Source of the DNA: Anaeromicropila herbilytica
Lineage (GTDB): Bacteria; Bacillota; Clostridia; Lachnospirales; Lachnospiraceae
DNA length: 64,000 nucleotides
Direction of reading: 5' to 3'
Assembly: GCF_016591975.1 (NCBI RefSeq)
Contig: NZ_AP024169.1
Span: 3,325,001 to 3,389,000, forward strand
Shown here: piece after piece, positions 44,898 through 54,084 of the stretch
Position numbering within the stretch: the first letter of the stretch is position 1
How the letters are laid out: each line of letters begins with the position of its first letter
Notes under the pieces: generated by a model
What the model was told of the DNA's origin: nothing
The model's input: the letters and a program-made list of their open reading frames with translations, nothing else
The model's database searches: none
Program-made: the position numbers and the translations under genes

Positions 44898-45208
44898 TGA
44901 ATCACACCCTCCTTAATTGTTATATAACTATCATATCACATTCCTATAAAAAAATCACTATATGTCTAATATGGTAATATTTTGTATCTTAAGATATTTT
45001 TTACATATATGAAATAATTTATTTTCTCTCGTTTTTTCATTTAATGCATCTATAATAAAAAACATTAATTATTATCAACCATTACTAGAAATATTATTTC
45101 AATTAGTTTAGAAATTAGAATTAGATTAATTTTCCTATTTTATCTTTAATATTTTCATAATTCGTGTATACTAAAATATAATAATCAAATTATGAGGAGG
45201 ACAAATAT
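44898..45208. other. 311-bp AT-rich spacer between divergent genes
   Basis: Nothing recognisable apart from a possible -10 (TATACT, 45168-45173) for the downstream plus-strand gene. No flagellar sigma-D-type promoter was found for the receiver-CheX gene. Confidence 0.4.
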
Positions 45209-45889
45209 ATGAGATATGAAATTATTGGAGAACCACTACCTGTTGTAACTTGTACAGTAAACTCAGGAGAATCTTTAATAACAGAAAGTGGCTCTATGAG
45301 TTGGATGAGTCCAAATATGAAAATGGAAACCACTACGAATGGTGGAATTGGTAAAGCTTTAGGTAGAATGTTTTCAGGAGATTCTTTATTTCAGAATAGG
45401 TATACTTGCTTAGGCGGAGAAGGAATGATTGCCTTTGCATCAAGTTTTCCTGGATCTATTCGTGCATTCAATATTACACCAGGAAACAGTATGATTGTGC
45501 AAAAATCTGCATTTCTAGCTTCTGAGGCAGGTGTAACATTATCCATTCATTTTCAGAAGAAAATAGGTTCTGGCCTATTCGGTGGTGAAGGATTTATTAT
45601 GCAAAAGTTATCTGGTAATGGTGTTGCTTTTGTTGAGATTGATGGTACTGCAGTTGAATACGATCTTCAAGCTGGCCAATCTATGGTTATTGACACTGGA
45701 TATCTAGCAGCTATGTCAGAAAGCTGTAAGATGGAAATCCAAACAGTACCTGGTGTTAAAAATATGGTATTTGGTGGCGAAGGTATCTTCAATACTGTTG
45801 TTACTGGGCCAGGTAAGATTATATTACAGACAATGCCAGTAAGTAATGTTGCTGCTACATTAAGACCATTTTTCCCATCAGCCAAATAA
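45209..45889 (+). CDS. AIM24/TIGR00266-family protein
   Basis: 226 residues, a single beta-helical AIM24-like domain: repeated G-rich segments such as SGESLITESGSMSWMSPNM (about 19-37), LGGEGMIAFASSFPG (about 70-84), FGGEGFIMQKLSGNGVAF (about 128-145) and VFGGEGIFNTVVTGPGKI (about 188-205). Function in bacteria is unknown; the yeast relative is a mitochondrial inner-membrane organisation protein. No signal peptide or membrane helix. GAGGAGG lies eight bases before the ATG. Monocistronic, strong terminator downstream. Confidence 0.85.
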   Translation: MRYEIIGEPLPVVTCTVNSGESLITESGSMSWMSPNMKMETTTNGGIGKALGRMFSGDSLFQNRYTCLGGEGMIAFASSFPGSIRAFNITPGNSMIVQKSAFLASEAGVTLSIHFQKKIGSGLFGGEGFIMQKLSGNGVAFVEIDGTAVEYDLQAGQSMVIDTGYLAAMSESCKMEIQTVPGVKNMVFGGEGIFNTVVTGPGKIILQTMPVSNVAATLRPFFPSAK

Positions 45890-45941
45890 AGACATTTCCT
45901 TTAAAGTTAAGCTATAAATATCTTTGAATATTTAAAAATGA

Positions 45942-46016
45942 GTAGCGCTATAATTAATACAAAAATCCGAGGGTATCTGGGATTCATTTTGTATTAACTA
46001 TAGAGCTACATTTTTA
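45942..46016. terminator. Terminator between the AIM24 gene and the MCP gene
   Basis: GTAGC(G)CTATAATTAATACAAAA pairs with TTTTGTATTAACTATAG(A)GCTAC around about 22 bases, followed by ATTTTTA. It serves the plus-strand gene; on the minus strand it lies past the MCP stop, preceded by A-rich sequence. Confidence 0.83.
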
Positions 46017-46078
46017 TTTAATTATTTAGTTATCTTTATCCTATAACTTCTTGTAGTTCCTTTGTAAAAAACTGGTTC

Positions 46079-47221
46079 TTAAATTGTATTTGCGATATTA
46101 GCAAGCTCTACTGATGACGCTTGAATCTCTTCAATTGTTGCGGTAATTTCTTCTGTTGCAGCTACTTGTTCCTGACTAGATGAAAGTGATATATTGCTCT
46201 TATTCTTAGTTTCTTCAACTTTTGATTTAATATCATCTGTCAATTTTTTAATTTTAGGAACTGTATTTTTAGATTGTTCGGATAATTTATTAATTTCATT
46301 TGCAACTACACTGAATCCTCTTCCAGCTACTCCTGCTCTCGCTGCTTCTATGGATGCGTTAAGCCCCAACATTTTGGTGGCATCTGCTATAGATTTAATC
46401 ATATTACTAATTTCAACAATTTGATTAGCCATGATTGTGATTTCTTCAATTTCTTTATTTACTTCTTGTTCATTACTATGTATTGTCCCTGAAGCAGATG
46501 CAAGTTCTTGTATCGTGATTGATACTTCGCCAAGCTGTCTTTCAAGATTTGCTGACATATTTCTCAAGCTTAATTCTGCTTGTTTTGGTCTTATAATATT
46601 AATAACACCAACTACAGTATTACTCTCTTCGTCAAAATATGGAGCAGTAAGCACTCGAACTGGAGGTCCATATTGTAAGGTATCATCATCGCTTAGAACA
46701 CGCTTTCCTGACTGAATAGCATTTACGATGGCTGGTTCATTTGTAATGTCAAAACCTGCTTCTACCACAGGAATATCATATTTTTCACTACGTTGTACAT
46801 TAATAATTTCTTTTTGATTTGTTAATGATATAAATGCTCCTTCTGGAAATAAATCAGTAATAATCGGTGCTATACTTTCGAATGCGTTCTCCATCGGATG
46901 AACAATTGGTCGTATTGTTAAAAATGCACTATTGCTTTGGTCATTATCATCATTAAGTATAGGTATATACGTTATACTTAAGTTTCTATGAATTGAATCA
47001 TCAAATATAGTAATTACTTGCTTCTTCTTCATTGAGACATCAATTATTGTCTTATCAATTTTAGACCCTTCATCGTAATTATTTAGTTGTAAACCATCTG
47101 ATGATATTTTCCATACAATTCTATCATCTTCTAATAATACGTAAGCAACGCCATCTGGATATGTATCTAATTGTAACTTTAAAAATTCTTTGGTTTCTTC
47201 AATATATTTTTTCCTTATCAA
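46079..47221 (-). CDS. Soluble methyl-accepting chemotaxis-type protein
   Basis: 380 residues, TTG start with AGGAG eight bases upstream. No membrane helix. The N-terminal 190 residues look like a PAS/GAF-type sensor (VAYVLLEDDRIVWKISSD..). A coiled-coil signalling domain follows from about 205, with the conserved hairpin tip GLNASIEAARAGVAGRGFSVVANEINKLSEQS (about 287-318), the CheA/CheW contact site. The chain ends about 60 residues after the tip, shorter than classical MCPs, and no pentapeptide tether is present. Probably a cytoplasmic sensor of an internal signal. Confidence 0.87.
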   Translation of the reverse strand: MIRKKYIEETKEFLKLQLDTYPDGVAYVLLEDDRIVWKISSDGLQLNNYDEGSKIDKTIIDVSMKKKQVITIFDDSIHRNLSITYIPILNDDNDQSNSAFLTIRPIVHPMENAFESIAPIITDLFPEGAFISLTNQKEIINVQRSEKYDIPVVEAGFDITNEPAIVNAIQSGKRVLSDDDTLQYGPPVRVLTAPYFDEESNTVVGVINIIRPKQAELSLRNMSANLERQLGEVSITIQELASASGTIHSNEQEVNKEIEEITIMANQIVEISNMIKSIADATKMLGLNASIEAARAGVAGRGFSVVANEINKLSEQSKNTVPKIKKLTDDIKSKVEETKNKSNISLSSSQEQVAATEEITATIEEIQASSVELANIANTI

Positions 47222-47380
47222 AATTGTATCTCCTATCTATCTTTTCTTCGTTATTCCTTAAAATATTTATTTTACAGATTGTACTTTATTGCTTCATTTT
47301 TCCTTTATTATGTACTAATAGCCATTATCTATATTATTATTACATATAATAGTAATATTTGTATTCTTCACCTCAAAAGA

Positions 47381-47415
47381 AGCAGTAGATACCATATATA
47401 AAGGCATCTACCGCT
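47381..47415 (-). terminator. Terminator of the flavin oxidoreductase gene
   Basis: On the minus strand AGCGGTAGATGCC and GGTATCTACTGCT pair at 11 of 13 positions around nine bases, then TCTTTTG. It lies 64 bases past the stop. Confidence 0.75.
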
Positions 47416-47478
47416 ATCTAATTCAATGTTTTATTATAATTTCATCTCTATTACTAATATTAATATTCCATACGATTC

Positions 47479-49392
47479 TTACATTACTCGGATAGTATGG
47501 TAACCTTCATGGACTGCAGTTAGGATTTTTCTTGGAGCTTCTGCATCGCCAATTACGGTTATATCTTCTACTTTGTCCTCTAACTCTTTTTCTAATTGAT
47601 TGTTTGCTTTATAGCCTGCTGCAATTATTACGGTATCGCATTCGATTGTAGATTCTTTTCCATCTTTTTGATATGTAATACCTGTGCTAGTTATTTTAGC
47701 TACTTTCGCATTACCAACCACTCCGATATTTCTTTCCTTAATCATGGTTCTAAGCGCTTGATCATTATTTAAGCAATGTTCTGAGATAGCAAGAATATCA
47801 TCTAGCATCTCGATGATGGTTACTTCTTTGGCTGTTTCTTTCATATATGCAGCTGTTTCACAACCAACAAGTCCACCACCGATCACAACAACCTTTTCAC
47901 CAGGTTTTTTAAGACCTAATAAATAATCATTAGCAGCTTTGGCTAGTTCAATGCCTTCAATAGGAGGCATTACAGGTACAGAACCTGCTGCTAATACAAT
48001 TTTATCATATTTTCCTGCAACTACATCTTCTGTAGTTGCTTCTTTATTCAACTTTACAGTAACTCCAAGCTTTAATACTTGTCGTTCCATATATGTAATT
48101 AGTCTAAGTACATCATGTTTGAATGTTGGTAGACCCGCTGCCCATAGATTACCACCTAGTCTAGATGATTTCTCCCATAACTCTACATCAAACCCACGTT
48201 TTGCAGCTGCAATCGCTGCAGACATACCACCAGGGCCTCCACCAATAACTAACACTGATTTCTTAGTTCCATCAGGTGTAGGAAGTTCAAAATTATCTTC
48301 TGCATAGCATAACGGATTTACTGCACAGTAATAGTGCTTACCAGAGAATCCTGCAAGGAGACATTCATTACAACCGATACATGGAACAATATCCATTGTA
48401 TTACCTTCTTTTACTTTGCTTGCCCAGTATGGATCAGCTAGCATCTGATGGCCTAATACGATATAATCTGTCTTTCCTTCTGTAACAGCTCTTTCCGCTT
48501 TTTCTGGATCAAACATCTTACCCTGACCAAGTACAGGAAGAGAAACTACTTTCTTCACAGCCTCAACTACATCCATTTGATGTTCTTCCTTTTCATAAAC
48601 AGTAGAGATAGCCTTATGCCACGCTTCGTAACATCCTACATCGACATGAAGAGCGTCAACATTAGCAGCTTCAAGAATCTTTGCCATCTCAAGTCCCTCT
48701 TCTAATTCTCGTCCACCTTCTACTCTATGAACTGGAGTGAACTTTACTAGAATAGGGAATTTATTACCAACATTCTTTCGAATTGATTCTATACATTCTA
48801 AGGTAAATCTCATACGATTCTTAAGATCTCCGCCGTACTCATCCGTACGTGTATTCCATTGTTTGGAATGGAATTGGTCTAATAAGTATCCGCCGTATGC
48901 ATGCAATTCTACCGCATCAGCACCTGCCATTTTTGCTAGACTTGCTGAATATCCGACCTTCTCTACTAGATCTTTGATTTCTTCTTTGGTAAATGGTTTA
49001 CATTTTAGATTTGGAAACCAGAATGCATTACAATCGCTAGAAGAATATGGTGGTGTAAAAGGATCCGTAAACTGTTGACGTCCTAAACCTGGTGATATCT
49101 GCACACTTACTTTAGCTCCATAATGATGACAGCGTTCTATTAACATATTAAGGCGTTCTACATGATGAAAATTACTAAGTTCTGTACATGGACGTGGTTC
49201 ATATTTGGTAGTTACAACATTAGCGCCTGTAATAATTAAGCCAGTGCCACCTTTTGCACGTTCTTCAAAATAACGAATACCTTCAGTGCAATAAGATCCA
49301 TCTGCTTCGCCAGTTGTTCCCATTGGTCCCATAACAATGCGGTTTTTCAACTTCATACTTCCAATTTGAGTTTTTTCAAATAATTTTAGCAT
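47479..49392 (-). CDS. NADH:flavin oxidoreductase of the enoate/2,4-dienoyl-CoA reductase family (FMN, 4Fe-4S, FAD)
   Basis: 637 residues. OYE-type TIM barrel (1-330: RIVMGPMGTTGEADGSY, VELHAYGGYLLDQFHSKQWNTRTDEYGG). Then cluster cysteines C338, C341, C344 and C356 (CIGCNEC plus C at +12; note C-x2-C-x2-C). FAD Rossmann GGGPGG at 384-389 and an NAD-binding GGGLVG near 500. The family includes FadH, enoate reductases and bile-acid BaiCD/BaiH; it reduces activated C=C bonds with NADH. The exact substrate cannot be read. Divergent from a TetR gene with a shared palindrome at its promoter, so probably induced by its substrate. AGGAG precedes the ATG. Confidence 0.9.
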   Translation of the reverse strand: MLKLFEKTQIGSMKLKNRIVMGPMGTTGEADGSYCTEGIRYFEERAKGGTGLIITGANVVTTKYEPRPCTELSNFHHVERLNMLIERCHHYGAKVSVQISPGLGRQQFTDPFTPPYSSSDCNAFWFPNLKCKPFTKEEIKDLVEKVGYSASLAKMAGADAVELHAYGGYLLDQFHSKQWNTRTDEYGGDLKNRMRFTLECIESIRKNVGNKFPILVKFTPVHRVEGGRELEEGLEMAKILEAANVDALHVDVGCYEAWHKAISTVYEKEEHQMDVVEAVKKVVSLPVLGQGKMFDPEKAERAVTEGKTDYIVLGHQMLADPYWASKVKEGNTMDIVPCIGCNECLLAGFSGKHYYCAVNPLCYAEDNFELPTPDGTKKSVLVIGGGPGGMSAAIAAAKRGFDVELWEKSSRLGGNLWAAGLPTFKHDVLRLITYMERQVLKLGVTVKLNKEATTEDVVAGKYDKIVLAAGSVPVMPPIEGIELAKAANDYLLGLKKPGEKVVVIGGGLVGCETAAYMKETAKEVTIIEMLDDILAISEHCLNNDQALRTMIKERNIGVVGNAKVAKITSTGITYQKDGKESTIECDTVIIAAGYKANNQLEKELEDKVEDITVIGDAEAPRKILTAVHEGYHTIRVM

Positions 49393-49430
49393 ATGTACTC
49401 TCCTTCTTGATTTACCTTAGTTATATTTTG

Positions 49431-49446
49431 TATTACTACAGTAATA
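49431..49446. promoter_or_regulatory. Candidate TetR operator, perfect 16-bp palindrome
   Basis: TATTACT AC AGTAATA. It starts at the -10 of the oxidoreductase promoter and covers its expected transcription start, and lies about 145 bases ahead of the divergent TetR gene. Confidence 0.62.
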
Positions 49447-49474
49447 TAATACCATTATAGGAATATAATGTCAA
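49446..49474 (-). promoter_or_regulatory. Sigma-A promoter of the flavin oxidoreductase
   Basis: Minus strand TTGACA (49474-49469), 17 bases, TATTAT (49451-49446). Confidence 0.78.
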
Positions 49475-49589
49475 TGTAGAATCTTGTTGAAGCATGTGTT
49501 ATAATGTTCCTTATGATACCGTAGATTGCTTATTGTTTGGCCACTTCAGATGTTAAAAATAATAAGAATAGAAGAAAAAGGAGCATCCT

Positions 49590-50171
49590 ATGTCAGAAAT
49601 TTCAACGAAACAGTTTATCATAAATACAGCCAATCAATTATTTTTAGAAAATGGATACCAGAATGTTACAGTAGTTGATATTTGTGAAGCCTGCAAAATA
49701 TCGAAAACAACATTTTATTATCACTTAAAATCAAAAGAAGATATTATTCTCCATTTTTATGATTCTGTTACTCATAATATTAGTCAATTCCTTATGTCTA
49801 TCTTAGAAAGAAATAATTACTGGGACCAACTAATGAAGTGTTTTGAATGCCTTATCGAAGAAGCGATGAAATATGGAACAGATTTCTTTAGTCAGATGAT
49901 GATCAGTAATCTGAAAGAAGACTATGGTAGTTATGATATGAGAGAAGAATTAACCAATATTGCTGTAACGATTATAAAAAAAGGACAAGAGGCTGGTCAG
50001 ATTCGTAATAAAAATGAAGCAAAGTCCTTATACCAAGCTTCTGCTTACGCTTTTTTGGGTTATGAAGTAACATGGTGTATCAAGAAAGGAAAATTTGAAT
50101 GGTTAGATGAAGTTCGCACTGCATTAGAAAATATTTATGATGTAGCACCCGAATTCAGAAAAAATAACTAA
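49590..50171 (+). CDS. TetR/AcrR-family regulator of the adjacent flavin oxidoreductase
   Basis: 193 residues. TetR HTH (about 6-54: TKQFIINTANQLFLENGYQNVTVVDICEACKISKTTFYYHLKSKEDI) and an alpha-helical ligand domain with a WCIKKGKF motif near the end. Paralogous to the orphan at 21143-21724 (same length and shared HTH and C-terminal motifs). Divergent arrangement with the oxidoreductase implies local control. AAAAAGGAGCATCCT precedes the ATG. An extended -10 (TGTTATAAT) lies near 49500. Confidence 0.9.
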   Translation: MSEISTKQFIINTANQLFLENGYQNVTVVDICEACKISKTTFYYHLKSKEDIILHFYDSVTHNISQFLMSILERNNYWDQLMKCFECLIEEAMKYGTDFFSQMMISNLKEDYGSYDMREELTNIAVTIIKKGQEAGQIRNKNEAKSLYQASAYAFLGYEVTWCIKKGKFEWLDEVRTALENIYDVAPEFRKNN

Positions 50172-50177
50172 CTTGTT

Positions 50178-50195
50178 ATGGTGACAAAAGTCTTA
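50178..50195. repeat. Half-copy of the MITE-like family end
   Basis: GGTGACAAAAGTCTTATT; the 15 bases CAAAAGTCTTATTTT match the inverted right end of copy A exactly. No partner arm nearby. It starts six bases after the TetR stop. Confidence 0.35.
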
Positions 50196-50223
50196 TTTTA
50201 ATTAATTGAATACTTGTTAATTC

Positions 50224-50276
50224 TTAGAAATAGCGTATCTGATAATGTTGTAACAGATACGCTATTTCTAAATTTT
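50224..50276 (+). terminator. Terminator of the TetR gene, 18-bp perfect stem
   Basis: TTAGAAATAGCGTATCTG pairs exactly with 50254-50271, 12-base loop, followed by TTTTT. Confidence 0.92.
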
Positions 50277-50310
50277 TATAAAATTTACTTAAAGTCAATG
50301 CAATTAAAAA

Positions 50311-50339
50311 TTGACATAATAGAAAAAAATACCTATAAT
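50311..50339 (+). promoter_or_regulatory. Full-consensus sigma-A promoter of the envelope operon
   Basis: TTGACA (50311-50316), 17 bases, TATAAT (50334-50339). About 75 bases of leader before the first ATG. The strongest promoter seen in the window. Confidence 0.88.
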
Positions 50340-50423
50340 ATTCTGTGTATGTGTCATAAAATAACATTATTCCTATCATGATATTTTTGAACATATAAAA
50401 ATTTAAGATCGGGAGAGGGAAAT

Positions 50424-51038
50424 ATGAAAGAAAAAGCAGACTTTAAGCTTAAAATCATTTCATGTATTCTTTCAATTGCTATTATCTTTATAGCATCTAT
50501 CACTGCTCTGTTATTCTTATCAAGTTCTAATGTATCCAAAGCTAAAAAAACAAAAAATCTTACAAAATCCGAATATGCAAAGGAATCAGATAATTCTTCT
50601 AATTCACAAACCGAAGAATATCAAGGAATATCTTTAGATGATTTTAGTATTAGTGTATCATCTTCTAATTCGGATAAGAAAAAGGAAACTACAGAACCTG
50701 ATACTTCTACAGAGACCAAAACCAGTGAAGATACAGAAGATACTGAAGATTCAAGTAATCAAGGGGATTACATAATCTCAGATAGCGATTCAAGATATCT
50801 AACAGATGATGATTTAAAAGACTTAAGTAAAGATGAATTATCTCTTGCAAGAAATGAAATCTTTGCACGACATGGGTATATTTTTGACTCAGAAGAATTA
50901 CAGTCATATTTTGAGGCAAAGGATTGGTATTCACCAGTTTACTCCTCAGATTCATTCCCAGAGGATGAATTAAATGAGTATGAAAAAAAAAATGCGAACC
51001 TAATTAAAGACTATGAAAAAGATAAAGGTGACAATTAA
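50424..51038 (+). CDS. Membrane-anchored YARHG-domain protein
   Basis: 204 residues. One N-terminal membrane helix (about 10-33), then a long S/T/D/E/K low-complexity linker (about 34-115). A C-terminal YARHG domain follows: LSKDELSLARNEIFARHGYIFDSEELQSYFEAKDWYSP (about 135-172), presumably outside the membrane. YARHG domains are found on extracellular proteins of Firmicutes; function unknown, likely wall-associated. GGGAGAGGG precedes the ATG. First gene of a four-gene operon. Confidence 0.85.
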   Translation: MKEKADFKLKIISCILSIAIIFIASITALLFLSSSNVSKAKKTKNLTKSEYAKESDNSSNSQTEEYQGISLDDFSISVSSSNSDKKKETTEPDTSTETKTSEDTEDTEDSSNQGDYIISDSDSRYLTDDDLKDLSKDELSLARNEIFARHGYIFDSEELQSYFEAKDWYSPVYSSDSFPEDELNEYEKKNANLIKDYEKDKGDN

Positions 51039-51050
51039 GGAGGTGACATC

Positions 51051-52313
51051 ATGTTTTGTCCAGAATGTGGAGCAAAAGTACCAGATGATGCCGCTTTTTG
51101 TGGTGAATGTGGTACCAAAATCGAAATACAACCTACAATAACAGGACCTACCAACGAATCTAAACAAGAGCTTATGTATCAGCCACCAGCTTCTGCTATT
51201 CCTACCTTTCATCCAAAGAAACAGATGAGTAAAATGGCTAAGATTGTACTTACGGAAGCTATTCTCTTAGCAGTAGGATTATTTAGCTTCGTTGCAATTG
51301 GTAAAAAACAGTTTGGCCCAGCACAAGTTGCAAAACACCATTTCTTAAAGGAAATGAATGGTGACTGGGAAGGGGTATATGATGATTTGGATATTGCAAC
51401 GTCAGATTTCCTTACGAAAAAAGAATTCCTTAAAGCGAAAGAAAATCAAGGAGCAACCAAATATAATACATATCAAATTGATTCGAATTCATCTTCAAAG
51501 AAGGATATCAGTACAACTGTTGATATCTCCTATCGTTTAAAGGGAGAGCACGATGATTCCGCCTTCAATGTTGAACTAAATAAACAGTCGTCAAGGAATT
51601 TCTTATTCTTTGATTCATGGAAAGTAGCCCCTGATAATTATATCTATAGCGATTATAGTATCACTGTTCCTTCTAAGGCCAAAGTTGTTCTTGATGGTAT
51701 TACATTAGGTTCTAGCTATTTAAATAATGAATCGGAAGACGACTCCTATGATTCTTATGTGATACCTGAACTTTTTATAGGTCAACATGACATTAAAATA
51801 ACTCAAGATAATATGGAAGACATCAAATCAACTATATCTACTGACAATGAAGGCTATTATCTTGAAAACATGACATTAAACAAAGATGTTCAAACTGAAC
51901 TAGCTAAGGATGCCGCAAAAGCAATGAAGGAACTCTATGCAGCTGCTGCTACGCAATCTCCCTTTTCCGATATTAGTGATTTATTCATTTCAGATGAGGT
52001 GCAACGATCCAATATGAAAGATTCCTATACTTATTTCAGTTCTTACTTTAGTTCAGGGGATGGAACTGGAATTGATGCTATAGACTTCTCCAATGTAACT
52101 GGAGATGTTTCTTATGATACTATTGATAACCAATTATATATAACAGTTACCGTAGATTACGATTATAACTTGACGTATTCCGTAAACGACTATTGGTCTG
52201 GTGAAAAGCAAACCAATACGTATTCCAATTCTTCTTCAACTGATTTTACTTATGTCTATGAAGATGGTAAATGGTTACTAGATAGAACTGATTTTAATAC
52301 TTTATATTATTAG
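51051..52313 (+). CDS. Zinc-ribbon membrane protein, TcaA-like
   Basis: 420 residues. N-terminal zinc ribbon with two CxxC pairs (C3/C6, C17/C20: FCPECGAKV..FCGECGTKI), a proline-rich spacer, one membrane helix (about 64-84) and a large extracellular part (about 85-420). The latter includes a FLTKKEFLKAK segment and a C-terminal NTF2-like stretch (YSVNDYW..FTYVYEDGKWLLDRTDF). This layout is that of staphylococcal TcaA-type envelope proteins linked to teicoplanin and stress responses; the specific role here is inferred. SD GGAGG overlaps the previous stop region. Confidence 0.8.
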   Translation: MFCPECGAKVPDDAAFCGECGTKIEIQPTITGPTNESKQELMYQPPASAIPTFHPKKQMSKMAKIVLTEAILLAVGLFSFVAIGKKQFGPAQVAKHHFLKEMNGDWEGVYDDLDIATSDFLTKKEFLKAKENQGATKYNTYQIDSNSSSKKDISTTVDISYRLKGEHDDSAFNVELNKQSSRNFLFFDSWKVAPDNYIYSDYSITVPSKAKVVLDGITLGSSYLNNESEDDSYDSYVIPELFIGQHDIKITQDNMEDIKSTISTDNEGYYLENMTLNKDVQTELAKDAAKAMKELYAAAATQSPFSDISDLFISDEVQRSNMKDSYTYFSSYFSSGDGTGIDAIDFSNVTGDVSYDTIDNQLYITVTVDYDYNLTYSVNDYWSGEKQTNTYSNSSSTDFTYVYEDGKWLLDRTDFNTLYY

Positions 52314-52325
52314 GAGGATAATGAA

Positions 52326-53249
52326 ATGGCAAAATTTTGTACGAAATGTGGAAAACCTTTAGAAGAAGGACAAACTTGTTCTTGTCAATTACAACCAACA
52401 ACAACTCCAATTATGGAAGAAACACCTACAATGGCTTCTGAACAATCCGAACAAGCTTTCAACTCTAACCAACCAACAATGAATACGCAAGCGGATTATA
52501 AACAATATCAGCAACAGTTCAATCAAGCTAAAGAACACTCTACAAGATATCTTCAGGATTTATTCGCTTCATTTTTGAATATCTTTCGTAACCCTACAAC
52601 AAGTGGACCTCTTTTTGTTAAAACAGCAAATCACAATATTGCTATAGGATTCATTGTCTTTCAAGCAATATTAACAGCATTCTTTAGTGTAGTTGTAACC
52701 TCTAAAATAAATTCAACACTTAATTTATTCGGTGGTCTAATGGGTGATTATTCAGACGCTGCTACAGCAGCATATAAGCTTCCATTAGTTAAGATTTTCA
52801 TCGTTACAATCCTTATTTCTTGCTTATTAAGCTGTATTTTAGCGGGGATCTTATACCTAGTAAGTATGATCTTTAAAAATACAATACATTTTAAATCAAT
52901 GTTATGTGTTGCGGCAACTAGAAGCGTGGCTTTAATTCCAATCACAATTCTATCTATCATTGTTTTTTATATTAACACTAATACTGGTATTACCTTATTT
53001 TATCTAGGTAATTTATTAGGTATCTGCTATATGCTAGTGTCCTTACCAATTATTTCACAAGATAATAAAAATAAAGTTCCTTTTATCATATTTATCACAA
53101 TGGTAATATTCTTCTTTGTTTCAACATTTGTAATGTATCATAGTATTCCATTATATTTACCTGAAACAATGAAAGATGGTTGGAAGGAATTCTCAACTCA
53201 TATGAAATCATTTGACCTATTAAAATCAATGACAGGAGCATCTTATTAA
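52326..53249 (+). CDS. Zinc-ribbon multi-pass membrane protein (Yip1-like)
   Basis: 307 residues. A short zinc ribbon (FCTKCGKPL..TCSCQ; C5/C8/C18/C20), a Gln/Thr/Asn-rich linker (about 22-75), then five or so membrane helices from about 102 to 285 in a Yip1-domain-like arrangement. Not recognised beyond that. It shares the cytoplasmic zinc-ribbon plan with the gene before it, suggesting the two interact. TTAGGAGGATAATGAA links it to the preceding stop. Confidence 0.75.
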   Translation: MAKFCTKCGKPLEEGQTCSCQLQPTTTPIMEETPTMASEQSEQAFNSNQPTMNTQADYKQYQQQFNQAKEHSTRYLQDLFASFLNIFRNPTTSGPLFVKTANHNIAIGFIVFQAILTAFFSVVVTSKINSTLNLFGGLMGDYSDAATAAYKLPLVKIFIVTILISCLLSCILAGILYLVSMIFKNTIHFKSMLCVAATRSVALIPITILSIIVFYINTNTGITLFYLGNLLGICYMLVSLPIISQDNKNKVPFIIFITMVIFFFVSTFVMYHSIPLYLPETMKDGWKEFSTHMKSFDLLKSMTGASY

Positions 53250-53251
53250 TA

Positions 53252-54028
53252 ATGAATCGAGCAATTAGAAAATTAGCATTCTTATTATGCATTATTTTTG
53301 CTATAGTTACGTGTGATCAATTACTTCTTCCAAGCCAAGAAGCAAACGTTCAAGCAAAAGCATCTAACTATGCAAATCAGATATTTTTATCACGCACTAC
53401 ATCCAAAAAGGTGATTGTAATTGATGCAGGCCACCAAAGACATGCTAATACCGCTAAAGAACCGATTGGACCTGGAGCATCTACAAAAAAAGCAAAAGTA
53501 ACTGGTGGTACTTCTGGCGTATCCACTGGATTAGCTGAATATCAACTTAACCTTTCTGTCGCCAAATTACTTAAGAAAGAACTAGTCAAACGTGGTTATA
53601 AAGTAATTATGATCCGTGAAACGAATAACGTTAACATCAGCAACAGTGAACGTGCGAAAATAGCAAATAAAGCAAATGCAGATGCATTTATTCGTATTCA
53701 TGCTAATGGAAGTGTGAATCGTAAAGATAATGGAATTATGACAATATGCCAGACTAAAAGTAATCCCTATAATGGCAAACTATATTCGAAATCTTATTCT
53801 TTATCAAGCAACGTACTTAAAAGCATGTTAAAATCCACAGGGGCCAATAGTAAGGGTGTGTGGAGAACGGACACCATGAGTGGAATTAATTGGTGTAAGG
53901 TACCTGTTACCATTATCGAAATGGGATTTATGAGTAACCCAAAAGAAGATTCCCTAATGGCAACCTCCAAATATCAGAAGAAACTTGTAACTGGGATTGC
54001 AAATGGTATTGATGCTTATTTGAAATAG
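53252..54028 (+). CDS. N-acetylmuramoyl-L-alanine amidase (Amidase_3), exported
   Basis: 258 residues. Signal peptide (about 1-30; a Cys at 21 is not in a good lipobox context). Zinc/catalytic residues of the AmiC fold are present: H61 (IDAGH), E96 (STGLAEYQ), H150 (RIHANG) and E223 (IIEMGFMSN). It cleaves the amide between MurNAc and L-Ala in peptidoglycan. No binding repeats follow. It starts two bases after the previous stop with only a distant GGAG, so it is probably translationally coupled. Links the operon firmly to the wall. Confidence 0.92.
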   Translation: MNRAIRKLAFLLCIIFAIVTCDQLLLPSQEANVQAKASNYANQIFLSRTTSKKVIVIDAGHQRHANTAKEPIGPGASTKKAKVTGGTSGVSTGLAEYQLNLSVAKLLKKELVKRGYKVIMIRETNNVNISNSERAKIANKANADAFIRIHANGSVNRKDNGIMTICQTKSNPYNGKLYSKSYSLSSNVLKSMLKSTGANSKGVWRTDTMSGINWCKVPVTIIEMGFMSNPKEDSLMATSKYQKKLVTGIANGIDAYLK

Positions 54029-54084
54029 GTTCGATATAATATGTATTGTCTTTAAAAGTTAGCATAACATAATAAATATTCTAC

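Noticed and set aside
44698..44916. Plus-strand frame opposite the receiver-CheX gene
   Set aside because: Antisense shadow of a well-supported gene; no ribosome site or recognisable domain. The same applies to the many other short frames opposite or within the listed genes.
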